Source of the DNA: Lachnospiraceae bacterium
GTDB lineage: Bacteria > Bacillota > Clostridia > Lachnospirales > Lachnospiraceae
Assembly (NCBI GenBank): GCA_017548765.1
Contig: JAFYZH010000092.1
Location: 26,891-90,890, forward strand
Reading direction: 5' to 3'
DNA length: 64,000 bases
Shown here in pieces: positions 49,844-58,954 of the stretch. How positions within the stretch are numbered: the first letter of the stretch is position 1; every line of letters starts with the position of its first letter. The translations under genes and the position numbers were made by a program. The notes under the pieces were generated by a model. It was given only the letters and a program-made list of their open reading frames with translations. It did no database searches and had not been told where the DNA came from.

Positions 49844-50770
49844 ATGAACGCAAAAATCGAAGCAGTTACAAAGCAGATCGGTCAAGTCATAAAAGGTAAG
49901 GATGATATCATATATAAACTGCTGGCCGCCATCATCGCAGGCGGTCACATCCTTCTCGAAGATATCCCGGGTGTAGGTAAGACTACACTCGCCGTCACCG
50001 TTTCCCGCACCATGTCATTAAAATATAAACGAATGCAGTTTACACCCGACGTACTTCCCAGCGATCTCGTCGGTTTCAACTTATACAACAACCAGACCGG
50101 CAGCTTCGAATATAAAGAAGGCGCCGTTTTCTGCAACCTTTTTTTAGCAGATGAGATCAACCGTACTTCCCCGAAGACGCAGTCCGCTCTTCTCGAAGTA
50201 ATGGAAGAAGCAAAGGCGACCGTTGACGGTGTGACCCGTGAGCTTCCCTCTCCGTTCATCGTTATCGCGACGCAGAACCCCTTCGGTTCCTCCGGTACGC
50301 AAAAACTTCCGGAGTCCCAGCTCGACCGTTTTATGATCCGTCTTTCCATGGGATATCCGGATCACTCGAACGCCGTAGCCATCCTGAAGGGCAATGTCGG
50401 CGATGTCCTGAATACATTGACCGGCCTTTTGGAACAGGACGATGTCGCGAACATGCAGCAGGAAGCCAAAAAGATCTTCGTTCACGACTGTATCTACGAC
50501 TATATCGTGCGTCTTACCGAGGCGACACGTAACGAAAACTATTTCTCACTCGGATTAAGCCCCCGCGCCTCTCTGTCTCTTCTGAAGATGGCGCAGGCGA
50601 CCGCATTCATCGAAAGCAGCACCTACGTTCTGCCCGAACACGTTCAGTCGATCTTCAACGACGTATCCTGCCATCGTCTGGTGCTCAGTTCCAAAGCTAA
50701 AATGAACGGATTCACACTGGAGACCGCCATGAAGGCGATCGTTGACCAGACACCGCTACCCAAAATGTGA
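49844..50770 (+). CDS. MoxR-family AAA+ ATPase
   Basis: A 308-residue AAA+ ATPase. Walker A is DIPGVGKTTLAV near residues 41-52, Walker B is FLADEINRTSPKTQSALLE near 99-117, sensor 1 is IATQNPFGSSGTQKLPESQLDRFMIR (in family order: IATQNP, LPESQLDRF). The C-terminal lid has GLSPRASLSLLKMAQ. MoxR proteins act as chaperones for partner enzymes. It is followed by DUF58 and transglutaminase genes, the usual trio. The spacing to the DUF58 gene is 12 bases. Confidence 0.95.
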   Translation: MNAKIEAVTKQIGQVIKGKDDIIYKLLAAIIAGGHILLEDIPGVGKTTLAVTVSRTMSLKYKRMQFTPDVLPSDLVGFNLYNNQTGSFEYKEGAVFCNLFLADEINRTSPKTQSALLEVMEEAKATVDGVTRELPSPFIVIATQNPFGSSGTQKLPESQLDRFMIRLSMGYPDHSNAVAILKGNVGDVLNTLTGLLEQDDVANMQQEAKKIFVHDCIYDYIVRLTEATRNENYFSLGLSPRASLSLLKMAQATAFIESSTYVLPEHVQSIFNDVSCHRLVLSSKAKMNGFTLETAMKAIVDQTPLPKM

Positions 50771-50782
50771 TCAGGAGCCTAT

Positions 50783-51907
50783 ATGATTAAAAAAATCCTG
50801 CGAATCGTCGGATATCTGGTCACACTTGCGGCCCTATATCTCGGGCTGCGGTTTTTCCGGCTTTATTTTTTCGCGATTTTACTATTCTTCTTTTTGCTCT
50901 TCCCGTTCGTTTCCGTTCTTCTGGCGCGTTACGTGATCAAACGCACCGATTATTCCTGGTATCTCCCGGACACGATCTCGAAGGGCGCAGACCTCGAAGT
51001 CACGATCGGCATGCGTAATCCGACGATCTTTCCGATCCCGAAGCATCTGCTCGATCTTACGATCTCAAATATCCTATATCCAAACGAAGACGTACATACG
51101 ATCTGGACCGGCCTTAAGATCCGTAGCGAACAGACCGTTACGATCCCTCTTAAGATCCTGTACTCCGGCTATCTCCGGATCGAATTGACCCGTGTATGCA
51201 TTCCGGACTATCTTAACTTTTTTACTTTCAAGCGTAATTTAGACCTGAAGAAGGATATCCTGGTACTGCCCATCCGGCTGAATGATACGTTTTCCACGAT
51301 GGCCGTCGGCGGCAGCGGAAACGTCGAGCTCTCCGAAAGCGATGTTGTGGGCAATGATGCGACCCAGATGATCGACGTACGTGAATACCGCCCCGGCGAC
51401 CGCCTGAACACGATCCATTGGAAGCTCAGCGTCAAAGCCGGCGAGATCATGGTAAAACAGTTCGGTTCTCTCTCGGACAATGATGCATGCATCCTGATCG
51501 ATCTGTATCGACCCGAATCCAAAAACAAACGTGTATACAAAGAACAGGAAGATACCGAAGCAAAGATGCTCGAAGGCTACGACTCTTCCTACGATATGAT
51601 CGAAACATTGGCCACACAGTTGTTGCATGAAAAGCGGCCTATTTTAGTCTGCTGGTATTCCCGTCGCGCTGCCGAACTCAAAAGCATGGAAGTCCTGCGC
51701 CGCTCGGATCTGACCGATCTCTACAGGATCCTCTACTATGAAGAGCCAATGAAAGATCCTTCGATCACTTTGGAATACTTCACGAAGACCGACGATAACT
51801 ACAACGATTTCTTCTACATCCACCCGACCAACCAGAATGTTCCGCTGAATCATTCCCTGCTCTTCGGAAACGAGGTTGAGCAGGTTTCTACCGTACATCG
51901 TAACTAA
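50783..51907 (+). CDS. DUF58 domain protein
   Basis: A 374-residue protein with two N-terminal hydrophobic segments (about 6-50). The DUF58 core is visible as VREYRPGDRLNTIHWKLSVKAGEIMVKQF near residues 197-225 (in parts: EYRPGDRLNTIHW, KAGEIMVK). A von Willebrand-like fold is expected after it (DACILIDLYRPES). Its partner is the MoxR ATPase upstream. Function of the trio is not settled; envelope or protein-assembly roles are proposed. Confidence 0.9.
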   Translation: MIKKILRIVGYLVTLAALYLGLRFFRLYFFAILLFFFLLFPFVSVLLARYVIKRTDYSWYLPDTISKGADLEVTIGMRNPTIFPIPKHLLDLTISNILYPNEDVHTIWTGLKIRSEQTVTIPLKILYSGYLRIELTRVCIPDYLNFFTFKRNLDLKKDILVLPIRLNDTFSTMAVGGSGNVELSESDVVGNDATQMIDVREYRPGDRLNTIHWKLSVKAGEIMVKQFGSLSDNDACILIDLYRPESKNKRVYKEQEDTEAKMLEGYDSSYDMIETLATQLLHEKRPILVCWYSRRAAELKSMEVLRRSDLTDLYRILYYEEPMKDPSITLEYFTKTDDNYNDFFYIHPTNQNVPLNHSLLFGNEVEQVSTVHRN

Positions 51908-51922
51908 CGGAAGGCAATATAT

Positions 51923-54577
51923 ATGCAGATACAGCAAAATAAGATCCGCCCCTGGCAGTTCATACGCTCGAGCAATGCGAGCAGGCAGGCTGCCTTGCTG
52001 GAACGCAAGTCGTACCGGCAGGGCTTTCTTATCGAGCGCAATATTGACCTGCCTTCGCCCGCGCGTGCCTATTCGTGCCTCTTCCGCGGTATTTTGCTCT
52101 TCCTGCTGATCTATACGCCGATCACGATGATCAATGCCGCCTACGAGATCTCGGATAATACCGCCATCGTCCCGATCATTTTGTTGCCGTTTGCTCTTTT
52201 GGTGGGTTTTTTTAACTACAACGGTTTATGCCGTACCATAGGCTACATCCTGTTTTTCCTGTTCTTCGTGGTCGTATCGACTTCCGGATACTATTACATC
52301 AACTCCGGTCTGAACGCCATCATCAATATCACCTTCGAGACCGCGTCTTACGAATTAAACACATCGGCCATCCGTTCCTATAATGAGGCCATCGGAGACC
52401 GTTCCGTCACGATCCCGCTCTTCTATCTCTATATCGGGATCGTCAGTGTGATCTTCCTGAATTTCCTGATCAATAACTTCATGAGCATCCCGGTCGTACT
52501 GTTTGTGTCAGCGCCCTTTTGGTTGCTCACCTTCTATTTCGACTATCAGCCGCAGCCGATCCACTACCTCTCGTACGCTTTTTGTATGATGAGTATGGTC
52601 ATCCTGAAGAGTACACAGCAGTATAATCTTCCGGACCGATTACATAAATTCTACGTCATACGACATTCCTCTGACAAACATCTATACCGAAGTACATCGA
52701 ATGGTAAGGTCATGGCGCAGACATCTGCGTTTGTCATCGGGATCCTGGTCTTTATGGTGCTTCTGAGTAATGTCCTCTATCCGGCGAATCGGTTTTCCAC
52801 TCCTAGGGAATGGGCTTCCATGAAGGAAAGCACAGAGGATTACGCTCGCATCTTCTTCACGGAAGGTTTGAGCGGTTTCTTCAAAGGCTCAACCAAAAAC
52901 AGCATGACTTCCTTCGGCAACCTCTACTCTGGCGGAAAGGTCCAGCCCACCTTCCAAAAAGTACTGGAAGTCGATTATGTACCCGCCAGTTATGAGGCCG
53001 TCTATATCCGTCAATTTATCGGGGATTTTTACACCGGCTCCAGCTGGTCCGATGCCATTGATACCGATCTGGAACTCGTAAAAAAATATGAGTATAAGGC
53101 CAATGAAACTCTGAAAGCGATCTACGAGGACGCAGATCATCCTCTTCATGATAAGGTCTATAAGGCATCGATAAATGTACGCCCCATGAACGAAGTCGGC
53201 GCCCTGGTGCCCTATTTTTCCATCGAAGACTATGAGGCTCATCCATCCCTCGAATATGAGATCCGGACGCGGAAACAGTCGGAGAAACGGGATGCTTTCG
53301 ATTATCTGGTACGCTATGCTCCGAAACGGGATATGAGTTTGACGCCGAACTCAGAAAAACAATTCACCTACGAATACTACCAACTGCTACCGGATAATTC
53401 CATGTCTGACGTTGAACGATATCGTTCCTTTGACTATATGCCGGAGAGTTCCACGCAACCGGTCATTCAACCGACCTCCATGGATCTGGATCAATATATC
53501 ATTATCAGTGATAAGTCCTTCTTAAACCGGATGAAGACGATCTCTGAAGCGAATCCGAACCTGCCTAAGACGTATAACACGTTAAAGGCGATCTGTAAAG
53601 AACAAAACTTCCACGGAAGTGTCCTGGATCGTGTAGAGCAGTTACAGGAATTCTTTTCAAACTACACCTACACCCTGAACCCCGGCAATCTACCGAAAAA
53701 CGAAGATTTTATCACTTATTTCCTGACGAAGAGCAAACACGGTTTCTGTCAGCATTTTGCTTCCTCGGCCGTCATGCTCCTCCGTACGATGAACATTCCT
53801 GCCCGCTATGTCGAGGGTTATATGTTCTCATTCTCCGATGTATCCTCAAATGCAGAAATAATGGCAGATATGGACGCGTCGTCAATGCATGAAGGTCCGA
53901 GTTTCTTCACCGATGCCCCTGTAGTAAAGGTTCCCGTAACTGACGCCTCGGGTCACGCCTGGGTAGAGATCTGGTTCCCGGAACTCGGCTGGGTGCCCTT
54001 CGAATTCACAGTTGGCATCAACGGCGACGAAGACGAGGAAAGCGATTATGAATTCTGGAATGGCGGAACCATCCTGGATGATATCGACTTCTCTCCCATG
54101 GCGGGTCTGTTCCAGGTCGATCTCTCATTCGCCGTAAAACTGTTGCTTCGCCTTCTCATCATCGTGGCTGTCGGTGTAACGATCCTGCTGATCGTTCGTT
54201 TCATCGTCATCCTCGTGAAAGAAAAAGAAACACCCGAGATCTACCACAGCGGTCACAATCTGAAGATCATGGAAACCTATCGTTCCATTTGCGGGAAATA
54301 CACATTATTCGGCTTGCTGCCGAAGGAAGAAATGCTCTACAGCGAATTCTCCGATGAATTACAAGGCAAATACGGTTTCTCCGAAGATAAGGCGACTACG
54401 CTCCGCTCTTTCCTGGAGGATGCGGCCTACGGACCGAACGACATCTCCGAGGATCATTTCCGCGAAGCCAACGTGCTTCTGACGGAAGTTAAGCAGAAAC
54501 TGGACGGTTCATTGACCGCAGGTCAGAGATTTAAATATCGTCTCCGCTCGATCTTCAAGCGGAAGAAAGCCAAATAA
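51923..54577 (+). CDS. Transglutaminase-like membrane protein (TgpA type)
   Basis: An 884-residue protein. Several membrane segments are near residues 55-235, a further one near 268-285, and a last one near 738-765. The extracytoplasmic part has a transglutaminase core: SKHGFCQHFASSAVMLLRT with the Cys near 609, then ASGHAWVEIWFPELGWVPFE with the His near 677. The third catalytic position, usually Asp, reads Glu in PFEFT. The C-terminal tail after the last segment is cytosolic. It completes the moxR trio. Protease, rather than cross-linking, activity is possible. Confidence 0.9.
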   Translation: MQIQQNKIRPWQFIRSSNASRQAALLERKSYRQGFLIERNIDLPSPARAYSCLFRGILLFLLIYTPITMINAAYEISDNTAIVPIILLPFALLVGFFNYNGLCRTIGYILFFLFFVVVSTSGYYYINSGLNAIINITFETASYELNTSAIRSYNEAIGDRSVTIPLFYLYIGIVSVIFLNFLINNFMSIPVVLFVSAPFWLLTFYFDYQPQPIHYLSYAFCMMSMVILKSTQQYNLPDRLHKFYVIRHSSDKHLYRSTSNGKVMAQTSAFVIGILVFMVLLSNVLYPANRFSTPREWASMKESTEDYARIFFTEGLSGFFKGSTKNSMTSFGNLYSGGKVQPTFQKVLEVDYVPASYEAVYIRQFIGDFYTGSSWSDAIDTDLELVKKYEYKANETLKAIYEDADHPLHDKVYKASINVRPMNEVGALVPYFSIEDYEAHPSLEYEIRTRKQSEKRDAFDYLVRYAPKRDMSLTPNSEKQFTYEYYQLLPDNSMSDVERYRSFDYMPESSTQPVIQPTSMDLDQYIIISDKSFLNRMKTISEANPNLPKTYNTLKAICKEQNFHGSVLDRVEQLQEFFSNYTYTLNPGNLPKNEDFITYFLTKSKHGFCQHFASSAVMLLRTMNIPARYVEGYMFSFSDVSSNAEIMADMDASSMHEGPSFFTDAPVVKVPVTDASGHAWVEIWFPELGWVPFEFTVGINGDEDEESDYEFWNGGTILDDIDFSPMAGLFQVDLSFAVKLLLRLLIIVAVGVTILLIVRFIVILVKEKETPEIYHSGHNLKIMETYRSICGKYTLFGLLPKEEMLYSEFSDELQGKYGFSEDKATTLRSFLEDAAYGPNDISEDHFREANVLLTEVKQKLDGSLTAGQRFKYRLRSIFKRKKAK

Positions 54578-54585
54578 ATGCATAA

Positions 54586-54624
54586 AATACGGCGCCGGCT
54601 TCCTCTCGGAAGCGGCGCCGTATT
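54586..54624. terminator. Bidirectional terminator between convergent genes
   Basis: AATACGGCGCC (54586-54596) pairs with GGCGCCGTATT (54614-54624); inside, GCTTCC pairs with GGAAGC around a TCTC loop. It lies between the transglutaminase stop (54577) and the convergent membrane gene stop (54642). Confidence 0.8.
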
Positions 54625-54641
54625 CATATATTTCAGATCCT

Positions 54642-55691
54642 TTACTTTTTATCCAATGAGTGGAAATCCTTGAAGTTTCCGACTTTGGTACGCTTCGTTG
54701 CCTTTGAAGCGATCTTCGAACCGGTATCCTTACCGTTACCGGGCATTCCGGGTTTATCGGTAGGCGTATAATGGAAGAAAAGGTAGAACGGTCCTTTTTT
54801 GAATTTGTCGGTAAACAAAGCATGATGCTCGGGGCAATGTTCCTTCAGGAACTTCAGTGCGAACACGAGACCTATGATCGCAATGATCAGTTTGAGGATC
54901 TCTGAGACGATCCCCATGTTATCTGCAAATAAGGTATTATCCCAAAGCAGATAGGAACCGGTGTACATGACTGCAGTCGCGAAGCAAGGCTTTGCTTCTT
55001 TTTTTGACATATAGCAGTGGATGAAGATCACCAATGCCATAACGAAGAAGATCGTGGAGATGAAACCGATGATCAGCTCTATACAGTACGGAGTGGTATA
55101 ACGGCTGACATCCTCGAGATAACGCTCGAGTTCTTTTATGCCGTTCTCATCCATCTTTGCGGTCAGTGCCGCGTAATTCTCCATGTTGTTGATGGATTTC
55201 GCAGTAAGAATGGATAAGCCGAAATTCACGATGATCAGGAGGAACTCGATAAATGTATAACCGAGTGCTACATTGACCGTAGAACCCATCGTAGGCTTCT
55301 GCTTCAGCAGGATAAAAAACTTATAGAAAGCAAAGAGCCATGCGACCAGAACGACCGCTTCCAAAAACACAAAGATCAGACTTATAAAAGGCGCTGCGGG
55401 ATGCATCGTGACCGTATCATCCGCGGCAACGTTAATGAAGGCCGCGAGGCCGAACGAACGCAGTAAGTTAACGATAACGGCGAAGCACTGGTGGTACAGG
55501 TAGCAACCCAGGCCGCCCCACAACATCGCCATAAAATAACCGGAAAATGCGTTGTGAGCATACAGGAAATACAAAACGAGCAACAGAACGAGAATGACGA
55601 TCATGGCGAGTTGCCAATTGATCACACTGTTGCTGACGCGTACGACTTCTTCCGGAGTGCGCTCCGGAGCGAACATTACGTGACCGAACAT
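54642..55691 (-). CDS. Hypothetical polytopic membrane protein, 349 aa
   Basis: I do not recognise the family. About seven membrane segments can be seen: near 28-45, 52-75, 100-130, 142-162, 205-225, 238-255 and 265-285. The tail from about 290 is basic and Pro/Gly/Lys-rich. A cytosol-like loop between segments 4 and 5 is polar (MENYAALTAKMDENGIKELE). It has its own promoter at 55722-55750 and a shared terminator. YhfC-type intramembrane proteases were considered but no Glu-Glu/His motif was found. Confidence 0.72.
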   Translation of the reverse strand: MFGHVMFAPERTPEEVVRVSNSVINWQLAMIVILVLLLVLYFLYAHNAFSGYFMAMLWGGLGCYLYHQCFAVIVNLLRSFGLAAFINVAADDTVTMHPAAPFISLIFVFLEAVVLVAWLFAFYKFFILLKQKPTMGSTVNVALGYTFIEFLLIIVNFGLSILTAKSINNMENYAALTAKMDENGIKELERYLEDVSRYTTPYCIELIIGFISTIFFVMALVIFIHCYMSKKEAKPCFATAVMYTGSYLLWDNTLFADNMGIVSEILKLIIAIIGLVFALKFLKEHCPEHHALFTDKFKKGPFYLFFHYTPTDKPGMPGNGKDTGSKIASKATKRTKVGNFKDFHSLDKK

Positions 55692-55721
55692 AAAAACACC
55701 TCTATAAAAAATTCAAACCCT

Positions 55722-55750
55722 ATTCTATCAAAGGCACCCGAAAGTGTCAA
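55722..55750 (-). promoter_or_regulatory. Promoter of the 349-aa membrane protein gene
   Basis: On the minus strand, a consensus TTGACA (55745-55750), 17 bases, TAGAAT (55722-55727). The -35 box overlaps the hslO stop codon. Confidence 0.78.
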
Positions 55751-56622
55751 GCGAGGTCGCGCAGTTCCTTCAGTTCATCGACCGAAAAATAGTAGTTTGT
55801 GTTGCAAAAATGGCAGTTGACCTCGATCTCTTTTCCGTCGTTGATCATCTGGTCGAGTTCCTTCTTGCCGATGGAGATCAGAGCCTTACCTACACGCATT
55901 TTGGAGCAGTCGCATTTGAATCTGCAGGGATAATGCTTGCTGATCTCCGGCTGCATATCATGCAGGATCATCATGCAGATATCTTCCGGGGTCATGCCCT
56001 TCTCCAAAAGAGCCGTTATGGATGTAACTTCTTTCAAGCGTTCTTCCAAAAGGGATATTACGCTCTCATCCGCGTCCGGCATCAACTGAAGGATCATGCC
56101 GCCGGCGCATTTTACCGTGTTATCCTTTGACATCAGGACGCCGAGGCCTACCGACGAAGGAGTCTGCTCGCTGGTCGCAAAGTAATACGTCAGATCTTCT
56201 GCGATCTCGCTGGTTACCAGGATCGTATCACCGATGTAAGGCTCTTTCAGGCCGATATCCTTAATGACCTGGAGCACGCCGACGCCGACCGCCGACGCAA
56301 CATCGAGTTTCCCTTTTTCATTTGCCGGGATCATAACGACCGGATTATTCGCATATCCTTTTACATTTCCGTTTGCATCTGCCGTGACGGTCAGGCCGCC
56401 GATCGGTCCGTCACCGTTGATCTTTATCGTCAGAAGATCGGCGTCGTTCTTCATCATGGCGCCCATCATCACGCCGCCCGTCAGCAGACGGCCTAAAGCT
56501 GCCGTCACCACAGGTCTCGTATTATGCGCTTTTCTTGCAAACTCTACTAATTCTCCTGTCGTGGCAAAAAAGCCGCGGATTCGGCCTCCTGCGGCCGTTA
56601 CACGTATAAAATAGTCTCCCAT
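55747..56622 (-). CDS. hslO: Redox-regulated chaperone Hsp33
   Basis: Switched on by oxidation and heat to hold unfolding proteins. It has 291 residues. The N-terminal domain has ALGRLLTGGVMMGAMMK near residues 42-58 and GDGPIGGLTVTADANG near 69-84. The C-terminal zinc switch has CDC (KCDCSKMRV) and CHFC (VNCHFCNTNYYF), giving four Cys ligands. The gene is 12 bases after the methyltransferase gene. A redox switch in an anaerobe would sense brief oxygen exposure. Confidence 0.96.
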   Translation of the reverse strand: MGDYFIRVTAAGGRIRGFFATTGELVEFARKAHNTRPVVTAALGRLLTGGVMMGAMMKNDADLLTIKINGDGPIGGLTVTADANGNVKGYANNPVVMIPANEKGKLDVASAVGVGVLQVIKDIGLKEPYIGDTILVTSEIAEDLTYYFATSEQTPSSVGLGVLMSKDNTVKCAGGMILQLMPDADESVISLLEERLKEVTSITALLEKGMTPEDICMMILHDMQPEISKHYPCRFKCDCSKMRVGKALISIGKKELDQMINDGKEIEVNCHFCNTNYYFSVDELKELRDLA

Positions 56623-56634
56623 AACTCTTCACCT

Positions 56635-57441
56635 TTATTTCATTTGCTCGCGGCAGATGAAAAACAAACGTTCTGCCGTTTCTTCGCGGCCCGTCGCGTC
56701 CTGCGCGGTGCCGTCTTCCCCGACCTCGTACACCCGCTCGAGCCGTAAGCCGGACTTTTCGATCGCCTGCTTCACTGTCTCCGCGGAAAATGCATTCTGC
56801 TCATGGACCTCTTCGCTTCGTTCGTAGGTCCCTTCTTCATTTTCCAGGAACATGGTAAGCCGGTAGGTATTCTTACCGGTCTCCTCTTCGAATTCATTTT
56901 CCCAGATCAACGCCATGTCATCGCGTACATCGGTAAATGTACGGTCGCCGACAACGTCACGAAAATAGTGGTGGGTCTTGAGGTCGAAAATGAACAAACC
57001 GCCGGGATCCAGATAATTATTCACCAGACGGAAGACCTGCTCCAGATCCTCCGGTCCCGAAGCATAATTCATCGTATCGCACATCGCGACGACAGCTCCG
57101 ACCGTCCCATATAACTCAAAGGAACGCATATCCTGTTGCAAAAACAGGACCGGTGCTTTCGGTTCACCGGACTCCTCTTCGTTTTCAAGGCTTTCATAGT
57201 ATTTTTCGCGGGCCACCTCCAACATGGACTCGGAGATATCCGCGCCGATCATGTCATAGCCCAGATCCCGCAGGAGCAACGTGAACGTCCCGGTCCCGCA
57301 ACCCAGATCCAAAACGAGCGCCCCCGGAGCGATCCCGTATTCGTCAAACTGCCGCTTCAGGAAGCCGGCCCACGCTTCATACGGGATATCGTCCATACAG
57401 GCGTCATATATCTGTGCAAAATCGTAGTAAGGACTTGACAT
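56635..57441 (-). CDS. Class I SAM-dependent methyltransferase
   Basis: A 268-residue protein. The SAM motif I is LVLDLGCGTGTF near residues 44-55, motif II ends IGADISESML, and motif IV-like DTMNYA lies near 118-123. The fold is complete. It resembles YqeM/CcoM-like methyltransferases (FDLKTHHYFRDVVGDRTF region), target unknown. It precedes hslO with a 12-base gap and is divergent from a small membrane protein gene. Confidence 0.86.
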   Translation of the reverse strand: MSSPYYDFAQIYDACMDDIPYEAWAGFLKRQFDEYGIAPGALVLDLGCGTGTFTLLLRDLGYDMIGADISESMLEVAREKYYESLENEEESGEPKAPVLFLQQDMRSFELYGTVGAVVAMCDTMNYASGPEDLEQVFRLVNNYLDPGGLFIFDLKTHHYFRDVVGDRTFTDVRDDMALIWENEFEEETGKNTYRLTMFLENEEGTYERSEEVHEQNAFSAETVKQAIEKSGLRLERVYEVGEDGTAQDATGREETAERLFFICREQMK

Positions 57442-57498
57442 TTTTCCTCTCCTGTGGAAAATAGAAATAGTAATTCATTCAACCCCAAAGGAGAAGAA

Positions 57499-57780
57499 AT
57501 GAAAAAATTAACAAAAAAACAGATCTTTGTGATCGCACTGATCGCTTTCATCGTGGCCTTATATATCCTGGCGTTTGTATTTGCCATCTCGGGCAATGAA
57601 ACCCTTCAAAGTTGGGCTTGGGCCTGCTTCGCCCTGTCCATCGTCATCCCGTTCTTCATCTACTTCCATTTTCTCATCCTGAACTGGATCCGGAAGACAC
57701 GTGAAGTAGACGAGATCCAAGAAAAGATCTCAAAGAAGGACGAAACCGCTTCCGATGAAGAGACCCAGGAACAGGAATAA
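57499..57780 (+). CDS. Small membrane protein, 93 aa
   Basis: I start at the ATG at 57499 (MKKLTKKQIFVIA), with AAAGGAG just upstream; the frame opens at 57454 without a ribosome site. Two membrane segments near residues 9-30 and 40-60 are followed by a charged tail (DEIQEKISKKDETASDEETQEQE, mainly acidic). No family recognised. It converges on hemW with a 4-base gap. Confidence 0.78.
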   Translation: MKKLTKKQIFVIALIAFIVALYILAFVFAISGNETLQSWAWACFALSIVIPFFIYFHFLILNWIRKTREVDEIQEKISKKDETASDEETQEQE

Positions 57781-57784
57781 GATC

Positions 57785-58954
57785 CTATTGGATGAATTCC
57801 GCCATGATACGATTCGAAACTTCCGCGCCGCGCGGGGTAAGCACATACGCTTCCCGCGGGGCGTATTTCTTTTCCATAAGGCCCTGCTGGATGAAACGTT
57901 CAAACAATGCAGGCGGATATACAGTCTCTATTCTTCTGCCGAACATATTCCGGAAGTTCTCGCAATCGATGCCTTCCTCCAGCATGCGAAGTCCGAGGAA
58001 GCAGAACTCTTCCATCTCGTTGTGGATCGGTACCTGCGTGATATTCCCTGCCGTCGGATGCTCCAGATATTCCTTCAGATTTTTCGTGTTTTCACTGCGT
58101 ATTCCTGGATCTCCGAAGAAAAAGCCCGATGCACCTAAACCGATCGCGAGATAGTCCTGCATTCTCCAGTAACGCAGATTATGTCTGGATTCATAACCGG
58201 GCTTCGCGAAATTTGAAATCTCATACCGATGCATTCCGGCTAACTGCGTCCAGGAAAACAGGATCTCTTCCATCTGGGCGATCGCTTCTTCCGAAGGAAG
58301 CTGCACCTGCCCTGAATGGTACAGATCGTAGAACGGCGTTCCCTCTTCGATGATCAACTGATATGCCGACAAATGCTGCGGCGCTATATACAAAATGTCT
58401 TCCAGACTTTTTGCAAAGTCTTCGACGGTCTGTCCGAAGACGCCGTACATCAAGTCGACATTGATATTCGTAAATTCGGCCTTGCAAGCCGCTTCGTAGG
58501 TAAGGAAAATATCCTGAACCGAATGCACTCGTCCGAGTATCTGCAACTGGCTTTCGCAGGTGGACTGGGCGCCGATACTTAAGCGATTGATGCCCGCCTT
58601 ACGAAGCATCATCATTTTTATATTATCTCCGCCGGAATTCGGATTTACTTCCAAGGTCCATTCATAATCCGGGTCGATCTGAAACGAATTCCCGATCGCG
58701 TAGCATATCCTCTGCAACTGCTCGAAAGAAAGCAACGAAGGCGTGCCTCCGCCGATGTAGATCGTATCAACGATATACCGATCGGCGCAGACCGCTGCCT
58801 GCTCTTCTATATTTCGGATCAAAGCGTCGACATAAGCTTCCTTCGTCTCCTCATTTGTGATCGGAAACGAAAGGAAATCGCAATAGCGGCACTTCTGTTT
58901 GCAAAACGGGATATGTACATAGATACCCAATGATTTTTTCTCGGACATGATCAC
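57785..58954 (-). CDS. hemW: HemW, radical-SAM heme chaperone-like protein
   Basis: An oxygen-independent coproporphyrinogen-III-oxidase-like protein; true family members bind heme rather than oxidise coproporphyrinogen. It has 389 residues. The radical-SAM cluster motif [14 protein letters not shown] has Cys at 18, 22 and 25, and [10 protein letters not shown] near 66-75 and EVNPNS near 103-108 follow. The start overlaps the lepA stop by 4 bases; lepA-hemW is a well-known pair. No heme synthesis genes are in the window. Confidence 0.93.
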   Translation of the reverse strand: MIMSEKKSLGIYVHIPFCKQKCRYCDFLSFPITNEETKEAYVDALIRNIEEQAAVCADRYIVDTIYIGGGTPSLLSFEQLQRICYAIGNSFQIDPDYEWTLEVNPNSGGDNIKMMMLRKAGINRLSIGAQSTCESQLQILGRVHSVQDIFLTYEAACKAEFTNINVDLMYGVFGQTVEDFAKSLEDILYIAPQHLSAYQLIIEEGTPFYDLYHSGQVQLPSEEAIAQMEEILFSWTQLAGMHRYEISNFAKPGYESRHNLRYWRMQDYLAIGLGASGFFFGDPGIRSENTKNLKEYLEHPTAGNITQVPIHNEMEEFCFLGLRMLEEGIDCENFRNMFGRRIETVYPPALFERFIQQGLMEKKYAPREAYVLTPRGAEVSNRIMAEFIQ

